Below, one piece after another: positions 24,905-36,840 of a DNA stretch of 64,000 nucleotides; position 1 is the stretch's first letter; every line of letters starts with the position of its first letter. This DNA comes from Calliopsis andreniformis. Lineage: Eukaryota > Arthropoda > Insecta > Hymenoptera > Andrenidae. Made by a program: the position numbers and the translations under genes. The notes under the pieces were generated by a model. It worked only from the letters and a program-made list of their open reading frames with translations. It was not told the origin of the DNA and searched no databases. The stretch covers positions 12,156,157-12,220,156 of the forward strand of contig NW_027480429.1 in the NCBI RefSeq assembly GCF_051401765.1, written 5' to 3'.

Positions 24905-25965
24905 ACGCCAGAAGCATAAAACACGATATAAATAAAACAGCTGTTCCATCGTATAAAAGGAATAATTGCAAACAGTGTGAAAGTAATGGTCATTTCTACG
25001 TTCCGGGCATCCTAGTCTTCACTCTACAGCGTTGTTCCACCAGATCGAATAGTTAGGGCCTAAGAAGTGAACGCCAGAAGCATAAAATGCAATAAAAATA
25101 CAACAGTTTTCCATCGTATAGCAGGAATAATTTGCAACCAGTGTGATAGTAGTGGTCATTTCTACGGTCCGGGCAACCTAGGTTTCACTCCAGGGCATTG
25201 CTCCACCAGATCGAATAGTTACGTCCTAAGAAGTCAACTCCAGAAGCATAAAATACGATAAAGAGGCAACAGTTTTTCCATCGCAGAAAATGAATAATTG
25301 CAAACAGTGAAAGATATGGACATTTCTACGTTCCGGGCTACCTAGGCTTCACTCTATGGCGTTCTTCCACCACATCGAATAGCAACGGCCTCGGAAGTCA
25401 ACGCTAGAAGCATAAAATACAATATAAATACAACAGTCTTTCCATACTATAACAGGAATAATTGCAACCCGTGTGAAAGTGATTGTCATTTCTACGTTCC
25501 AGGCAACCTAGGCTGCACTCTAGGGCGTTGCTCCACCAGATGGAATAGTTAGGGTCTTAGAAGTCAATGCCCGAAGCATAAAATACAAAATAAATAGAAC
25601 GGTTTTTCCATTGTATAAAACGAATAAATGCTACCAGTGTGAAAGTTATGGTCATTTCTACGTTCCGAGCAACCTAGGCTTCACTCTAGGGCATTGCTCC
25701 ACCAGATCGAATAGTTAGGGCCTATGAAGTCAACGCCAGCAGCATAAAAGGCAATAAGGGTGCAACAGTTTTTCCATCGCGTAACAGGAATAATTGCAAC
25801 CAGTGTGAAAGTTATGGTCATTTCTACTTCCCGGGCAACCTAGGCTTCACTCTAGGGCGTTGCTCCACCAGATCGAATAGTTAGGGCCTTAGAAGTCAGC
25901 GCCCGAAGCATAAAATGCAAAATAAATAGAACAGGTTTTCATTGTATAAAACGAATAACTGCAAC
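24905..25965. repeat. Dispersed duplication, copy 1 (partner 31,040-32,100)
   Basis: This segment of about 1.06 kb resembles the one 6,135 bases downstream. Shared rare variants in order are AAAACAGCTGTTCC, GGCATCCTAGTCTTC, CTACAGCG, the TATAGCAGGAATAATTTGC insertion monomer, CAGTGAAAGATATGG with a 2-base loss, CCATACTATAACAGG, AACGGTTTTTCC and AAAGGCAATAA. The copies diverge after GGTTTTCATTG at about 25,965. Confidence 0.85.
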
Positions 25966-28810
25966 CAGTGTGAAAGTACTGGTCATTTCTATGTTCTGGG
26001 CAACCTAGGCTTCACTCTAGGGCCTTGCTCCACCAGATCGAATAGTTAGGGCCTTAGATGTCAACGCCAGATACAGAAAATACAATAAAGGTGCAACTGT
26101 TTTCCCGTCGTATAAAACGAATAATTGCAAACAGTGTGAAAGTAATGGTCATTTCTACGTTCCGGGTAACCTAGGCGTCACTCTAGGGCGTTACTCCACC
26201 AGATGGAATAGTTAGGGCCTTAGAAGTCAACGCCAGAAGCATGAAATACAAAATAAATAGAACAGTTTTTCCATGTATAAAACGAATAATTGCTACCAGT
26301 GTGAAAGTTATGGTCATTTCCACGTTCCGGGCAACCTAGGCTTCACTCCAGGGCGTAGTTCCACCAGATGGAATAGTTAGGGCCTAAGAAGTCAACGCCA
26401 CAAGTATAAAATACGATATAAATACTACAGCTTTTCCATCGTATAAAACGAATAATTGCTACCAGTGTGAAAGTTATGGTCATTTCTACGTTCCGGGCAA
26501 CCAAGGCTTCACCCTAGGGCGTTGTTCCACCAGATGGAATAGTTTGGGCCTAAGAAGTCAACGCCAGAAGCATAAAACACAATAAATATACAAGAGTTTT
26601 TCCAGCGTGTAACAGGAATAATTGCAACCAGTGTGAAAGTGATGGTCATTTCTACGTTCCGGGCAACCTAGGCTTCACTCTAGGGTGTTGTTCCACAAGA
26701 TGGAATTGCTAGGGACTTAGAATTCAATGCCAGAAGCATAAAATGCAATATAAATATAACAGCTTTTCCATCGTATAAAACGAATAATAGCAACCAGTGT
26801 GAAAGTTATGGTCATTTCTACGTTCCGGTCAACCTAGGCTTCACTCTAGGACGTTGCTCCACCAGATCGAATAGTTAGGGCCTATGAAGTCAACGCCAGA
26901 AGCATAAAACACAATAAAGGTGCAACAGTTTTTCCATCGTGTAACAGGAATAATTGCAACCAGTGTGAAAGTTATGGTCATTTCTACTTCCCGGGCAACC
27001 TAGGCTTCAATCTAGGGCACTGCTCCACCAGATAGAATAGCTAGGGACTTAGAATTCAACGCCAGAAGAATAAAATACAATATAAGTACAACAGTTTTTC
27101 CATTGTATAAAGTGAATAATTGCAAACAGTGTGAAAGTAATGGTCATTTCTACGTTCCGTGCAACCTAGACGTCACTCTAGGGCGTTGCTCCGCCACCGC
27201 TAATAGCAACGGCATTAGAAGTCAACGCCAGAAGCATAAAATACAATAAAAGAGCAACAGTTTTTCCATCGTATAGCATGACTAATTGCAAACAGTGCGA
27301 AAGTAATGATCATTTCGACGTTTCGGGCATCCTAGGCTAAACTCTGAGGCGTTCCTCCACCAGATCGAAGAGTTAGGGCCTTAGAAGTCAACGCCATAAG
27401 CATAAACTACAAAATAAATACAAAAATCTTTCCATCGTATAAAACGTATAATTGCCACCAGTGTGAAAGTTATGGTCATTTCTACGTTCCGGGCAACCTA
27501 GGCTTCACCCTAGGGCGTTGTTCCACCAGATGGAATAGTTAGGGCCTTAGGAGTCAACGCCAGAAGCATAAAATACGATATAAATACTACAGCTTTTCCA
27601 TCGTATAAAACGAATAATTGCTACCAGTGTGAAAGTTTTGGTCATTTCTACGTTCCGCGCAACCTAGGCTTCACTCTAGGGCGTTGCTACACCAGATCGA
27701 ATAGTTAGGGCCTAAGAAGTCAACACCAGAAGCATAAAATACAATAAAGATGCAACAGTTTTTCCATCGTATAACAGGAATAATTGCAACCAGTGTGAAG
27801 GTAATGATCATTTCTACGTTCCGGGCAACCAAGGCTTCATTCTAGGGCGTTGTTCCATCAGATCGAATGGTTAGTGCCTAAGAAGCCAACGCCAGAAGCA
27901 TAAAAGGCAATAAAGGTGCAACAGTTTTTCCATCGTGTAACAGGAATAATTGCAACCAGTGTGAAAGTTATGGTCATTTCTACTTCCCGGGCAACCTAGG
28001 CTTCACTCTAGGGCGTTGCTCCACCAGATCGAATAGTTAGGGCCTTAGAAGTCAGCGCCCGAAGCATAAAATGCAAAACAAATAGAACAGGTTTTCATTG
28101 TATAAAACGAATAACTGCAACCAGTGTGAAAGTACTGGTCATTTCTATGTTCCGGGCAACCTAGGCTTCACTCTAGGGCCTTGCTCCACCAGATCGAATA
28201 GTTAGGGCCTTAAATGTCAACGCCAGATGCAGAAAATACAATAAAGGTGCAACTGTTTTCCCGTCGTATAAAACGAATAATTGCAAACAGTGTGAAAGTA
28301 ATGGTCATTTCTACGTTCCGGGTAACCTAGGCGTCACTCTAGGGCGTTACTCCACCAGATGGAATAGTTAGGGCCTTAGAAGTCAACGCCAGAAGCATGA
28401 AATACAAAATAAATAGAACAGTTTTTCCATGTATAAAACGAATAATTGCTACCAGTGTGAAAGTTATGGTCATTTCGACCTTCCGGGCAACCTAGGCTTC
28501 ACTCCAGGGCGTTGTTCCACCAGATGGAATAGTTAGGGCCTAAGAAGTCAACGCCAGAAGCATAAATTACAATATAAGTACTACAGCTTTTCCATCATAT
28601 GTAATGTATATTTGCAATCAGTGTGGAAGTAATGGTTATTTCTACGTTCCGGGCAACCTAGGCTTCACACTAGGGTGTTGCTCCACCAGATGGAATAGCT
28701 AGGGAGTTAGAATTCAATGCCAGAAGCATAAAATGCAATATAAATATAACAGCTTTTCCATCGTATAAAACGAATAATTGCTACCAGTGTGAAAGTTATG
28801 GTCATTGCTA

Positions 28811-29806
28811 CGTTCCGCGCAACCTACCCTTCACCCTAGGGCGTTGCTCCACCAGATCGAATAGTTACGGCCTTAGAAGTCAGCGCGAGAAGCATAAAAT
28901 ACAATAAAGATGCAACAGTTTTTCCATCGTTTAACAGGAATAACTGCAACCAGTGTGAATGTACGGGTCATTTCTACGTACCGGATAACCTAGGTTTCAC
29001 TCTAGGGCGTTGCTCTACCAGATCGAATAGCTATGGACTTAGAATTCAACGCCAGAAGGATAAAATACAATATAAGTACAACAGTTATTCCATCGTATAA
29101 AATGAATAGTTGCAAACATTGTAAAAGTAATGGTCATTTCTGCGTTCCGGGCAACCTAGGCGTCACTCTAGGGCATTGCTCCACCAGATTGAATAGTTAG
29201 GGACTTAGAAATCAACGCCAAGAGGATAAAATACAATATAAGTACAACAGTTTTTCCATCGTATAAAATGAATAATTGCAGACATTGTGAAAGTAATGGT
29301 CATTTCTACGTTCCGCGCAACCTACCCTTCACCCTAGGGCGTTGCTCCACCAGATCGAATAGCTACGGCCTTAGAAGTCAGCGCGAGAAGCATAAAATAC
29401 AATAAAGATGCAACAGTTTTTCCATCGTTTAACAGGAATAACTGCAACCAGTGTGAATGTACGGGTCATTTCTACGTACCGGATAACCTAGGTTTCACTC
29501 TAGGGCGTTGTTCTACCAGATCGAATAGCTATGGACTTAGAATTCAACGCCAGAAGGATAAAATACAATATAAGTACAACAGTTATTCCATCGTATAAAA
29601 TGAATAGTTGCAAACATTGTAAGAGTAATGGTCATTTCTGCGTTCCGGGCAACCTAGGCGTCACTCTAGGGCATTGCTCCACCAGATTGAATAGTTAGGG
29701 ACTTAGAAATCAACGCCAAGAGGATAAAATACAATATAAGTACAACAGTTTTTCCATCGTATAAAATGAATAATTGCAACCAGTGTGAATGTAATGGTCA
29801 TTTCTA
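28811..29806. repeat. 3-mer tandem repeat, two copies of 498 bp
   Basis: CGTTCCGCGCAACC occurs at 28,811 and 29,309, exactly 498 bases apart. The three monomers of each unit are marked by CAGCGCGAGAAG with CGTTTAACAGG, by AGCTATGGAC with CAGTTATTCC, and by AATCAACGCCAAGAGG. Single-base changes separate the copies (AGTTACGG against AGCTACGG, TGCTCTACC against TGTTCTACC, GTAAAAG against GTAAGAG). Related single units recur near 23,341, 30,139, 34,930 and 35,945. Confidence 0.88.
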
Positions 29807-31039
29807 CGTTCCGGGCAACCTAGGTTTCACTCTAGGGCGTTGCTCCACCAGGTCGAATAGTTAGGGCCTAAGAAGTCAACGCCAGAAGCATAAAATACGA
29901 TATAAATACAACAGCTTATACATCGTATAAAACGAATAATTGCAACCAGTGTGGAAGTTATGGTCATTTTTACGTTCCGGGCAACCTAAGCTTCACTCTA
30001 GGGCGTTGCTCCACCGGGTCGAATAGTTAGGGCCTAAGAAGCCAACGCCAGAAGCATAAAATACGATATAAATACAAAAGCTTTTACATCGTATAAAACG
30101 AATAATTGCTACCAGTGTGAAAGCTATGGTCATTGCTACGTTCCGCGCAACCTACCCTTCACCCTAGGGCGTTGCTCCACCAGATCGAATAGTTACGGCC
30201 TTAGAAGTCAGCGCGAGAAGCATAAAATACAATAAAGATGCAACAGTTTTTCCATCGTTTAACAGGAATAACTGCAACCAGTGTGAATGTACTGTCATTT
30301 CTACGTTCCGGATAACCTAGGTTTCACTCTAGGGCGTTGCTCTACCAGATCGAATAGCTATGGACTTAGAATTCAACGCCAGAAGGATAAAATACAATAT
30401 AAGTACAACAGTTATTCCATCGTATAAAATGAATAGTTGCAAACATTGTAAAAGTAATGGTCATTTCTACGTTCCGGGCAACCTAGGCGTCACTCTAGGG
30501 CGTTGCTCCACCAGATTGAATAGTTAGGGCCTTAGAAGTCAACGCCAGAAGCATAAAATACAATAAAGATGCAACAGTTTTTCCATCGTACAACAGGAGT
30601 AACTGCAAACAGTGTGAAAGATATGGACATTTCTACGTTCCGGGCTACCTACGCTTCACTCTATGGCGTTCTTCCACCACATCGAATTGCTACAGCCTCA
30701 GAAGTCAACGCCTGAAGTATAAAATACAATTAAAATACAACAGTCTTTCCATCCTATAACAGGAATAATTGCAACCCGTGTGAAAGTGATGGTCATTTCT
30801 ACGTTCCAGGCAACCTAGGCTTCACTCTAGGGCGTTGTTCCACAAGATCGAATAGTTAGGGCCTTAGAAGTCAACGCCAGAAGCATAAAATACAATATGA
30901 ATATAACAGTTTTTGCATCGTATAAAACGAATAATAGCAACCAGTGTGAAAGTTATGGTCATTTCTACGTTCCGGGCAACCTAGGCTTCACTCTAGGGCG
31001 TTGCTCCACCAGATCGAATAGTTAGGTCCTTAGAAGTCA

Positions 31040-32100
31040 ACGCCAGAAGCATAAAATACGATATAAATAAAACAGCTGTTCCATCGTATAAAAGGAATAA
31101 TTGCAAACAGTGTGAAAGTAATGGTCATTTCTACGTTCCGGGCATCCTAGTCTTCACTCTACAGCGTTGTTCCACCAGATCGAATAGTTAGGGCCTAAGA
31201 AGTGAACGCCAGAAGCATAAAATGCAATAAAAATACAACAGTTTTTCCATCGTATAGCAGGAATAATTTGCAACCAGTGTGATAGTTGTGGTCATTTCTA
31301 CGGTCCGGGCAACCTAGGTTTCACTCCAGGGCGTTGCTCCACCAGATCGAATAGTTACGTCCTAAGAAGTCAACTCCAGAAGCATAAAATACGATAAAGA
31401 GGCAACAGTTTTTCCATCGCAGAAAATGAATAATTGCAAACAGTGAAAGATATGGACATTTCTACGTTCCGGGCTACCTAGGCTTCACTCTATGGCGTTC
31501 TTCCACCACATCGAATAGCAACGGCCTCAGAAGTCAACGCTAGAAGCATAAAATACAATATAAATACAACAGTCTTTCCATACTATAACAGGAATAATTG
31601 CAACCCGTGTGAAAGTGATTGTCATTTCTACGTTCCAGGCAACCTAGGCTGCACTCTAGGGCGTTGCTCCACCAGATGGAATAGTTAGGGCCTTAGAAGT
31701 CAATGCCCGAAGCATAAAATACAAAATAAATAGAACGGTTTTTCCATTGTATAAAACGAATAAATGCTACCAGTGTGAAAGTTATGGTCATTTCTACGTT
31801 CCGAGCAACCTAGGCTTCACTCTAGGGCATTGCTCCAACAGATCGAATAGTTAGGGCCTATGAAGTCAACGCCAGAAGCATAAAAGGCAATAAAGGTGCA
31901 ACAGTTTTTCCATCGTGTAACAGGAATAATTGCAACCAGTGTGAAAGTTATGGTCATTTCTACTTCCCGGGCAACCTAGGCTTCACTCTAGGGCGTTGCT
32001 CCACCAGATCGAATAGTTAGGGCCATAGAAGTCAGCGCCCGAAGCATAAAATGCAAAATAAATAGAACAGGTTTTCATTGTATAAAACGAATAATTGCTA
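31040..32100. repeat. Dispersed duplication, copy 2 (partner 24,905-25,965)
   Basis: This is the second copy of the 1.06-kb segment, in direct orientation. The shift of 6,135 bases is 37 monomers minus 7 bases, so the intervening DNA has lost several bases. Small differences are visible, for example CAACAGATCG here against CACCAGATCG in copy 1 near the end, and GATAGTTGTGG against GATAGTAGTGG. Confidence 0.85.
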
Positions 32101-32630
32101 CCAGTGTGAAAGTTATGGTCATTTCTACGTTCCGGGCAACCTAGGCTTCACTCCAGGGCGTAGTTCCACCAGATGGAATAGTTAGGGCCTAAGAAGTCAA
32201 CGCCACAAGTATAAAATACGATATAAATACTACAGCTTTTCCATCGTATAAAACGAATAATTGCTACCAGTGTGAAAGTTATGGTCGTTTCTACGTTCCG
32301 GGCAACCAAGGCTTCACCCTAGGGCGTTGTTCCACCAGATGGAATAGTTTGGGCCTTAGAAGTCAACGCCAGAAGCATAAAACACAATAAATATACAAGA
32401 GTTTTTCCACCGTGTAACAGGAATAATTGCAACCAGTGTGAAAGTGATGGTCATTTCTACGTTCCGGGCAACCTAGGCTTCACTCTAGGGCGGTGCTCCG
32501 CCAGATCAAATAGTTAGGGCCTAAGAAGTCAACGCCAGTAGCATCAATTGCAATATAAGTACAACAGCTTTTCCATCGTATATAATGTATATTTGCAAAC
32601 AGTGTGGAAGTAATGGTCATTTCTACGTTC
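32100..32630. repeat. 7-mer-spaced duplication, copy 1 (shift 1,160 bp)
   Basis: GCGTAGTTCC at about 32,159 recurs 1,160 bases later. The segment includes CCACAAGTATAAAATACG, ATACTACAG, AACCAAGGC, ATAGTTTGGGCC, AAATATACAAGAG, GTGCTCCGCC, AGTAGCATCAATTGC and TATAATGTATATTTGC (at 32,581). The last motif is the likely precursor of the marker monomer of the HOR domain downstream. A related but less similar version lies at about 26,340-26,700. Confidence 0.82.
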
Positions 32631-33259
32631 CGGGCAACCTAGGCTTCACTCTAGGGTGTTGTTCCACAAGATGGAATTGCTAGGGACTTAGAATTCAATG
32701 CCAGAAGCATAAAATGCAATATAAATATAACAGCTTTTCCATCGTATAAAACGAATAATAGCAACCAGTGTGAAAGTTATGGTCATTTCTACGTTCCGGT
32801 CAACCTAGGCTTCACTCTAGGACGTTGCTCCACCAGATCGAATAGTTAGGGCCTATGAAGTCAAAGCCAGAAGCATAAAAGGCAATAAAGGTGCAACAGT
32901 TTTTCCATCGTGTAACAGGAATAATTGCAACCAGTGTGAAAGTTATGGTCATTTCTACATCCCGGGCAACCTAGGCTTCACTCTAGGGCGTTGCTCCACC
33001 AGATCGAATAGTTAGGGCCTTAGAAGTCAGCGCCCGAAGCATAAAATGCAAAATAAATAGAACAGGTTTTCATTGTATAAAACGAATAACTGCAACCAGT
33101 GTGAAAGTAATGGTCATTTCTACGTTCCGGGTAACCTAGGCGTCACTCTAGGGCGTTACTCCACCAGATGGAATAGTTAGGGCCTTAGAAGTCAACGCCA
33201 GAAGCATGAAATACAAAATAAATAGAACAGTTTTTCCATGTATAAAACGAATAATTGCT

Positions 33260-33790
33260 ACCAGTGTGAAAGTTATGGTCATTTCTACGTTCCGGGCAAC
33301 CTAGGCTTCACTCCAGGGCGTAGTTCCACCAGATGGAATAGTTAGGGCCTAAGAAGTCAACGCCACAAGTATAAAATACGATATAAATACTACAGCTTTT
33401 CCATCGTATAAAACGAATAATTGCTACCAGTGTGAAAGTTATGGTCATTTCTACGTTCCGGGCAACCAAGGCTTCACCCTAGGGCGTTGTTCCACCAGAT
33501 GGAATAGTTTGGGCCTAAGAAGTCAACGCCAGAAGCATAAAACACAATAAATATACAAGAGTTTTTCCACCGTGTAACAGGAATAATTGCAACCAGTGTG
33601 AAAGTGATGGTCATTTCTACGTTCCGGGCAACCTAGGCTTCACTCTAGGGCGGTGCTCCGCCAGATCAAATAGTTAGGGCCTAAGAAGTCAACGCCAGTA
33701 GCATCAATTGCAATATAAGTACAACAGCTTTTCCATCGTATATAATGTATATTTGCAAACAGTGTGGAAGTAATGGTCACTTCTACGTTC
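33260..33790. repeat. 7-mer-spaced duplication, copy 2 (shift 1,160 bp)
   Basis: This is the second copy of 32,100-32,630, with the same ordered variants and TATAATGTATATTTGC at 33,741. The shift of 1,160 is 7 x 166 minus 2. It then switches into the CATCTAATAGC cassette at 33,830 that is shared with 22,721, 23,882 and 35,325. Confidence 0.82.
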
Positions 33791-36700
33791 CGGGCAACCT
33801 AGGCGTCACTCTAGGGCGTTGCTCCACCACATCTAATAGCTACGGCCTTAGAAGTCAACGCCAGAGGAATAAAATACAATATAAGTACAACAGCTTTTCC
33901 ATCGTACAAAATGAATAATGGCAAACAGTGTGAAAGTTATTGTCATTTCTACGTTCCGGGCAACCTAGACTTCACTCTAGGTCGTTGCTCCACCAGATCA
34001 AATAGCTAGCGACTTAGAATTAAACGCCAGAAGCATAGAATACAATAAAAATACAACAGTTTTTCCATCGTATAACAGGAATAATTGCAACCAGTGTGAA
34101 TGTAATGGTCATTTCTACGTTCCGGGCAACCTAGGTTTCACTCTAGGGCGTTGCTCCACCAGGTCGAATAGTTAGGGCCTAAGGAGTCAACGCCAGAAGC
34201 ATAAAATACGATATAAATACAACAGCTTTTACATCGTATAAAACGAATAATTGCAACCAGTGTGGAAGTTATTGACATTTTTACGTTCCGGGCAACCTAA
34301 GCTTCACTCTAGGGCGTTGCTCCACCAGGTCGAATAGTTAGGGCCTAAGAAGTCAACGCCAGAAGCATAAAATACGATATAAATACAACAGCTTTTACAT
34401 CGTATAAAACGAATAATTGCTACCAGTGTGAAAGTTATGGTCATTGCTACGTTCCGCGCAACCTAGGCTTCACCCTAGGTCGCTGTTCCACCAGATCGAA
34501 CAGTTAGGGCCTAAGAAGTGAACGCCAGAAAAATAAAATGCAATAAAAATACGACAGTTTTTCCATCGTATAGCAGGAATAATTTGCAACCAGTGTGATA
34601 GTAGTGGTCATTTCTACGTTCCGGGCAAACCAGGTTTCACTCCAGGGCGTTGCTCCACCAGATCGAATAGTTACGGCCTAAGAAGTCAACGCCAGAAGCA
34701 TAAAATAGGATAAAGACGCAACAGTTTTTCCATCGTATAAAACGAATGATTGCAATCAGTGTGAAAGTTATGGTCATTTCTACATTCCGAGCAACCTAGG
34801 CTTCACTCTAGGGCGTTGCTCCACCAGATCGAATAGTTAGGGCCTATGAACTCAACGCCAGAAGCACAAAATACAATAAAGGTGCAGCAGTTTTTCCATC
34901 GTATAACAGGAATAACTGCAACCAGTGTGAATGTACGGGTCATTTCTACGTACCGGATAACCTAGGTTTCACTCTAGGGCGTTGCTCTACCAGATCGAAT
35001 AGCTATGGACTTAGAATTCAACGCCAGAAGGATAAAATACAATATAAGTACAACAGTTATTCCATCGTATAAAATGAATAGTTGCAAACATTGTAAAAGT
35101 AATGGTCATTTCTGCGTTCCGGGCAACCTAGGCGTCACTCTAGGGCGCTGCTCCACCAGATTGAATAGTTAGGGACTTAGAAATCAACGCCAAGAGGATA
35201 AAATACAATATAAGTACAACAGTTTTTCCATCGTATAAAATGAATAATTGCAGACATTGTGAAAGTAATGGTCATTTCTACGTTCCGGTCAACCTAGGCG
35301 TCACTCTAGGGCGTTGCTCCACCACATCTAATAGCTACGGCCTTAGAAGTCAACGCCAGAGGAATAAAATACAATATAAGTACAACAGCTTTTCCATCGT
35401 ACAAAATGAATAATAGCAAACAGTGTGAAAGTTATTGTCATTTCTACGTTCCGGGCAACCTAGACTTCACTCTAGGTCGTTGCTCCACCAGATCAAATAG
35501 CTAGCGACTTAGAATTAAACGCCAGAAGCATAGAATACAATAAAAATACAACAGTTTTTCCATCGTATAACAGGAATAATTGCAACCAGTGTGAATGTAA
35601 TGGTCATTTCTACGTTCCGGGCAACCTAGGTTTCACTCTAGGGCGTTGCTCCACCAGGTCGAACAGTTAGGGCCTAAGAAGTCAACGCCAGAAGCATAAA
35701 ATACGATATAATTACAACAGCTTTTACATCGTATAAAACGAATAATTGCAACCAGTGTGGAAGTTATGGTCATTTTTACGTTCCGGGCAACCTAAGCTTC
35801 ACTCTAGGGCGTTGCTCCACCATGTCGAATAGTTAGGGCCTAAGAAGTCAACGCCAGAAGCATAAAATACGATATAAATACAACAGCTTTTACATCGTAT
35901 AAAACGAATAATTGCTACCAGTGTGAAAGTTATGGTCATTGCTACGTTCCGCGCAACCTACCTTTCACCCTAGGGCGTTGCTCCACCAGATCGAATAGTT
36001 ACGGCCTTAGAAGTCAGCGCGAGAAGCATAAAATACAATAAAGATGCAACAGTTTTTCCATCGTTTAACAGGAATAACTGCAACCAGTGTGAATGTACTG
36101 GTCATTTCTACGTTCCGGATAACCTAGGTTTCACTCTAGGGCGTTGTTCTACCAGATCGAATAGCTATGGACTTAGAATTCAACGCCAGAAGGATAAAAT
36201 ACAATATAAGTACAACAGTTATTCCATTGTATAAAACGAATAACTGCAACCAGTGTGAAAGTACTGGTCATTTCTATGTTCCGGGCAACCTAGGCTTCAC
36301 TCTAGGGCCTTGCTCCACCAGATCGAATAGTTAGGGCCTTAGATGTCAACGCCAGATGCAGAAAATACAATAAAGGTGCATCTGTTCTCCCGTCGTATAA
36401 AACGAATAATTGCAAACAGTGTGAAAGTAATGGTCATTTCTACGTTCCGGGAAACCTAGGCGTCACTCTAGGGCGTTACTCCACCAGATCGAATAGTTAG
36501 GGCCTTAGAAGTCAACGCCAGAAGCATGAAATACAAAATAAATAGAACAGTTTTTCCATGTATAAAACGAATAATTGCTACCAGTGTGAAAGTTATGGTC
36601 ATTTCTACGTTCCGGGCAACCTAGGCTTCACACCAGGGCGTTGTTCCACCAGATGGAATGGTTAGGGCCTAAGAAGTCAACGCCGGAAGCATAAAATACG

Positions 36701-36840
36701 ATATAAATACTACAGCTTTTCCATCGTATAAAACGAGTAATTGCTACCAGTGTGAAAGTTATGGTCATTTCTACGTTCCGGGCAACCAAGGCTTCACTCT
36801 AGGGCGTTGCTTTACCATATCGAATATTTAGGGCCTTGGA

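Larger units (their letters stand above)
20551..36840. repeat. Middle mosaic block with local 3-mer, 7-mer and longer-range duplications
   Basis: About 98 monomers of subtypes largely different from the left block. Recurrent markers are ACTTCCCGGG (24,335; 25,826; 26,986; 27,982; 31,972), the GTTCCGCGCAACC junction (23,341; 28,811; 29,309; 30,139; 35,945) and CATCTAATAGC (22,721; 23,882; 33,830; 35,325). A HindIII site created by CCTAAGCTTC occurs at 23,190, 29,988, 34,299 and 35,794. Spacings are near-multiples of 166 with small deficits, consistent with several 1- to 2-bp deletions. No gene or mobile element is visible. The right boundary is approximate. Confidence 0.75.

Noticed and set aside
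23190..35800. HindIII site as a defining feature, as in bivalve HindIII satellites of similar length
   Set aside because: AAGCTT was noted at only four related monomers (23,190; 29,988; 34,299; 35,794) and arises from CCTAGGCTTC by a single base change. It is not a family-wide site, so it does not support that assignment.
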